Origin: Pyrodictiaceae archaeon
GTDB taxonomy: Archaea; Thermoproteota; Thermoprotei_A; Sulfolobales; Pyrodictiaceae
NCBI GenBank assembly: GCA_026986935.1
Contig: JALSNP010000062.1
Span: forward strand, 1 to 33,064
Direction of reading: 5' to 3'
DNA length: 33,064 bases
Positions within the stretch are counted from its first letter, which is position 1. Each line of letters starts with the position of its first letter. Of the stretch, positions 30,849-33,064 are shown in pieces. Below the pieces are notes generated by a model that was not told the origin of the DNA, made no database searches, and worked only from the letters and a program-made list of their open reading frames with translations. A program made the translations under genes and the position numbers.

Positions 30849-30947
30849 AACAATCAGTCCTCGCGTAAGGAGTCCTCAAGCTAAATAGGGGCAAAGGGTA
30901 ACGGATAAGTATCACGATAGTTAGTGTTCTAACGAGACCCTCCAAGG

Positions 30948-30963
30948 CCCTTGATTATAAGGG
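30948..30963. repeat. Short inverted repeat between iorA and the TrkA-C gene
   Basis: CCCTT (30948-30952) and AAGGG (30959-30963) around GATTAT, in the 159-base gap. It may be a weak terminator for the gene transcribed from the right. Confidence 0.25.
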
Positions 30964-31007
30964 AGTGTGGGCAAGCCGGGTATAGCTACTAAGGCTCATG
31001 GCCAGAG

Positions 31008-31850
31008 CTAGGCTATGGCTTCACCGCTTTGCCGAGCCGGGGCCTCAGCACCACTAATTACCCCTGCTTTCTCAGTCTCCTCCGCCTCTTCCTCCTCCAC
31101 TATCTCCCTAATCTTATGCCTGGCAACAGCTATTGCGTGCTCCAAGTCTCCACGCGGCCCCCTTATGCGCTCCGGCAGCTTCTCCAGCACCTCTTCGGGG
31201 CCGTAGCATACTAGGCGATCACCAGCACGTATCCTGAAATCCGGGCGGGGCGCACCGATATAGATCTCGCCCTGCGGCGTCGGCCTATAGACCCCCAGGA
31301 CCATTACTCCCTCCTCCCGTAGCTTAGCCTCCTTAAGGGTCTTTCCATCAAGCCAGCACCCCGGCTTAACACGTATTATGGATATACCGTAGCCACGGCT
31401 TAGCCCTAGCACGTGCTCATAATCAATTATTTTTAAACGAGTCCAGCGAGTACTAGCCCACTCAATAAACTTCCCAAGAAGCTTGTCGAGAAGATGCGAG
31501 CGCGAGAACAGGTAAAGCGCGCCAAGCCCAACAAATAGGCCCAAACCGTTGGTAGCCATCTCGGCCGGGGTATTACCCACGAATGTTAGTATAAGTGAAG
31601 CTATAGCAGATGTCAGGCCAGCACTACCCAGGAGCATTAACCACTTAATTATCCTCCTCCTAACCGGGTGATTAACAACATACTCTGCCTCGGAGGTAGT
31701 AAACCCTACGCCAGTAAACGCTGAAAGCGCCTGAAACGCCGCAATATCGTGGCTCAGCCCCGTCTTCTCCAACGCCTTGGTACCGATACGCACAACTATC
31801 ATCGAGAACAGCACGACCAGTAGAAACGTCACAAGCGGCGCCGGGAACAT
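31008..31850 (-). CDS. Membrane protein with TrkA-C (RCK) regulatory domain
   Basis: 280 aa from ATG 31850. The N-terminus has one membrane helix (about 5-22), then a loop with FQALSAFTGVGFTTSEAEYV (39-58), reminiscent of a TrkH-type pore segment, then two more helices (about 70-92 and 102-118). A TrkA-C domain follows (about 150-235, with GYGISIIRVKPGCWLDGKTL and RIRAGDRLVCYGP), which in ion channels and transporters binds a nucleotide or ion ligand. The end is charged and low in complexity. It is likely a cation transport or sensing protein; the family is known but uncharacterised. Confidence 0.82.
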   Translation of the reverse strand: MFPAPLVTFLLVVLFSMIVVRIGTKALEKTGLSHDIAAFQALSAFTGVGFTTSEAEYVVNHPVRRRIIKWLMLLGSAGLTSAIASLILTFVGNTPAEMATNGLGLFVGLGALYLFSRSHLLDKLLGKFIEWASTRWTRLKIIDYEHVLGLSRGYGISIIRVKPGCWLDGKTLKEAKLREEGVMVLGVYRPTPQGEIYIGAPRPDFRIRAGDRLVCYGPEEVLEKLPERIRGPRGDLEHAIAVARHKIREIVEEEEAEETEKAGVISGAEAPARQSGEAIA

Positions 31851-31887
31851 GGCTCACCAAAGCCTACTACACTCCCAGCTACACAGC

Positions 31888-31897
31888 CCCCTTTATA
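31888..31897 (-). promoter_or_regulatory. TATA box of the TrkA-C membrane protein gene
   Basis: GGTATATAAAGG on the minus strand, a strong TATA (TATATAAA) with BRE-like flank, about 40 bases before ATG 31850. Confidence 0.5.
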
Positions 31898-31988
31898 TAC
31901 CCAGCACAGTGTACCCGAGATACATACCACTAATACACAAGACTAGAATACCCAAAAAGAGCCCAGCCTAATACATGGTTAAAGAGTT

Positions 31989-32552
31989 TTGAAAACAATC
32001 ATCCCAGTACTAGTAGTAATAACGGCAGCCCTGATAAGCGCCACAGCAATGTGGATGGAAACACTCGGGGTAAACGGGATAATAAAAACAGGAAGCTATG
32101 ACCCAGCCATAATAGCTACAAAACTAATAACAACACACCATGGCTGCAACTGCTGCAACAACAATAACAACCTATACATAGATCCACAAAAACCACTAAC
32201 ACTATACGCCCATATCAAAAAACACGCAGCACACAAGCCAATATGGATAGGAATAATGCTAACAAACAAAGGCACAATACCATACCGCGTCAAATCAATC
32301 AAAATCAACACAACCAATAGCACAATATACGTATACGGCCCATACACAACTCAAACACCTCCCCCACTATGGAGCAACGCGTCACCAGAAACCCTACCCT
32401 ACCCAGGCACCGCCTCGACACCAAGCAAACCACTAGACCAATCATCAATACTAATAATATGGGTAAAACTAACGCCCCCAACACGACACGGACACTGCAA
32501 CAAAACAATAACCTACGAAATCAACATAGAAACAACACCATTCAATACATAA
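31989..32552 (+). CDS. Secreted TasA/camelysin-like surface protein (putative)
   Basis: 187 aa from TTG 31989; the start is uncertain as no good RBS is seen. The N-terminal hydrophobic segment (5-21) is a signal peptide or anchor. Right after it, WMETLGVNGIIKTGSYD matches the W-x-E/D-x-L-x-NG-x(3)-TG lead of TasA/camelysin-like proteins, and WIGIMLTNKGTIPYRVKSIK resembles their central N-x-GTxP strand pair. The end (ILIIWVKLTPPT, TITYEINIE) is beta-like. Four Cys (53, 55, 56, 170) sit beside an Asn run. Such folds build donor-strand fibres, including Pyrodictium cannulae and archaeal bundling pili. The coding strand is G-poor. Family is inferred from pattern only. Confidence 0.6.
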   Translation: MKTIIPVLVVITAALISATAMWMETLGVNGIIKTGSYDPAIIATKLITTHHGCNCCNNNNNLYIDPQKPLTLYAHIKKHAAHKPIWIGIMLTNKGTIPYRVKSIKINTTNSTIYVYGPYTTQTPPPLWSNASPETLPYPGTASTPSKPLDQSSILIIWVKLTPPTRHGHCNKTITYEINIETTPFNT

Positions 32553-32614
32553 AACCCAGTGTTAACAAAACAAGGGAGAAAAGCCTTAAACAGGACAACC
32601 AGAGCGATAACACA

Positions 32615-32622
32615 GTATAAAC
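32615..32622 (+). promoter_or_regulatory. TATA box of tRNA-Pro
   Basis: GTATAAAC about 25 bases before the tRNA 5' end at 32640. The sequence CCCCTAGGAGGGG just after it is palindromic and touches the tRNA. Confidence 0.55.
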
Positions 32623-32639
32623 GGAGCCCTCCCCTAGGA

Positions 32640-32716
32640 GGGGCCGTCGTCTAGCTTGGCAGGATGCGGGGCTTGGGCCCCCGTGGTCCGGGGTTCAAAT
32701 CCCCGCGGCCCCACCA
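32640..32716 (+). tRNA. tRNA-Pro (TGG)
   Basis: Acceptor GGGGCCG (32640-32646) pairs with CGGCCCC (32706-32712); discriminator A at 32713; CCA encoded at 32714-32716. The anticodon stem CGGGG/CCCCG encloses CTTGGGC with anticodon TGG. The T arm is CGGGG TTCAAAT CCCCG. No intron. Confidence 0.95.
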
Positions 32717-32938
32717 AATAAATTTATATGAGTCTTTATGCACCTTTACTCGGTAGATTACATTATTGTATTACTATTGCTTAGCTTATATATCGGAGTT
32801 CATAATTAAATTCATAAATGAATTAACTATAGAGTGAAAGGTTGGGCTTTAGTTTACAGACAGAATGCTATTTAATCATAGCCTATTTCTACATGAGAGA
32901 CTACATGAAAAGTAATGGTTCATAGTTTTAAGGAGAAT
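32717..32938. other. AT-rich gap between tRNA-Pro and the PIN gene
   Basis: About 220 bases, AT-rich, with no open frame I would defend. No clear duplicate of the tRNA 3' end is seen. It could be the near edge of an integrated element, but nothing shows it. Confidence 0.4.
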
Positions 32939-33064
32939 TCATGGTATTGTCATTAACCATGGTATTCGTTTAAAGTCTTCATCTAGTGTAGCGATAGTTG
33001 TTATACCATAGTATCGGCAGGTAGCTGCTATTTGCGCATCAGTGGGTAAAAGCCTATACTTGAT
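32939..33064 (-). CDS. PIN-domain (VapC-like) protein, C-terminal part
   Basis: 41 codons and a TGA stop on the minus strand, open to the right edge. LLPTDAQIAATCRYYGITTI followed by ATLDEDFKRIPWL matches the end of PIN-domain ribonucleases: the D in PTDAQIAA and the D-x-DF motif carry metal-binding acids. Most such genes in crenarchaea are VapC toxins or lone PIN nucleases. Any antitoxin lies outside the window. Confidence 0.8.
   Translation of the reverse strand: MKYRLLPTDAQIAATCRYYGITTIATLDEDFKRIPWLMTIP

Noticed and set aside
1..33064. CRISPR array, transposase or rRNA genes
   Set aside because: No regularly spaced repeats, no DDE or Y1/TnpB motifs and no rRNA-like sequence were seen on reading both strands.

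Overview
The window is a piece of a hyperthermophilic crenarchaeal chromosome. Evidence: three tRNA genes with CCA encoded in the DNA; archaeal-only information genes (SRP54, aIF5A, L21e, L10e, L44e, S27e, Rpo4, Rpo11, TFS, PCNA, PriS, aIF2-alpha, Nop10, Csl4, Dph2); TATA-box promoters with short leaders; Shine-Dalgarno sites matching GGAGGTGAT; and many GTG and TTG starts. Gene order and the AcnX/UbiD type of mevalonate route point to Desulfurococcales, possibly a Pyrodictium/Hyperthermus relative; the genus is a guess.

Region by region. (1) 1-1482: the end of an integrated element. A tyrosine recombinase gene runs off the left edge and lies just past the 3' end of tRNA-Asp, separated from it by a cluster of short repeats. 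(2) 1623-12518: a long, mostly same-strand run of translation and RNA-modification genes: aIF5A, SRP54, a TrmY-like enzyme with Pus10, L21e, Rpo4, a DUF655 protein, KsgA, a HemK/Mtq2-like enzyme, TrmJ, Trm14, L10e, Dph2 and a METTL5-like enzyme. (3) 12515-19260: an information-processing superoperon: Csl4, a DUF2067-like protein, Rpo11, an unknown, TFS, a small unknown, PCNA, PriS, a probable Gins15, L44e, S27e, aIF2-alpha and Nop10. (4) 19293-25254: CarS and a RecA-family paralog on the minus strand face a plus-strand run of an RNase H-fold protein, a Clp1/Grc3-type kinase, a UbiD-type decarboxylase and both aconitase-X subunits. The last three enzyme genes match the archaeal mevalonate route through anhydromevalonate phosphate. 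(5) 25251-30848: a divergent pair (Zn-ribbon autoantigen-type protein and UPF0147) with a structured leader, an orphan ribbon-helix-helix regulator, tRNA-Leu, the RNase E/G-type protein FAU-1, and the IorB/IorA indolepyruvate:ferredoxin oxidoreductase. (6) 31008-33064: a TrkA-C membrane protein, a secreted TasA/camelysin-like protein with odd base composition, tRNA-Pro, and the 3' end of a PIN-domain gene at the right edge.

How they work together: much of the window makes and modifies the translation apparatus (Psi54/m1Psi54, Cm32 and m2G6 in tRNA; rRNA dimethyl-A and m6A; release-factor Gln methylation; hypusine; diphthamide), next to the replication core (PCNA, primase, GINS) and RNA polymerase subunits. 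Lipid precursor synthesis (mevalonate enzymes, CarS) and amino-acid fermentation (IorAB) are the metabolic parts. I found no CRISPR array, rRNA or transposase. The most interesting items are the possible RBS-sequestering leader before UPF0147, the RNase H-fold protein opposite a RecA paralog, the altered TrmY active site, the TasA-like surface protein, and the integrase/tRNA-Asp junction.
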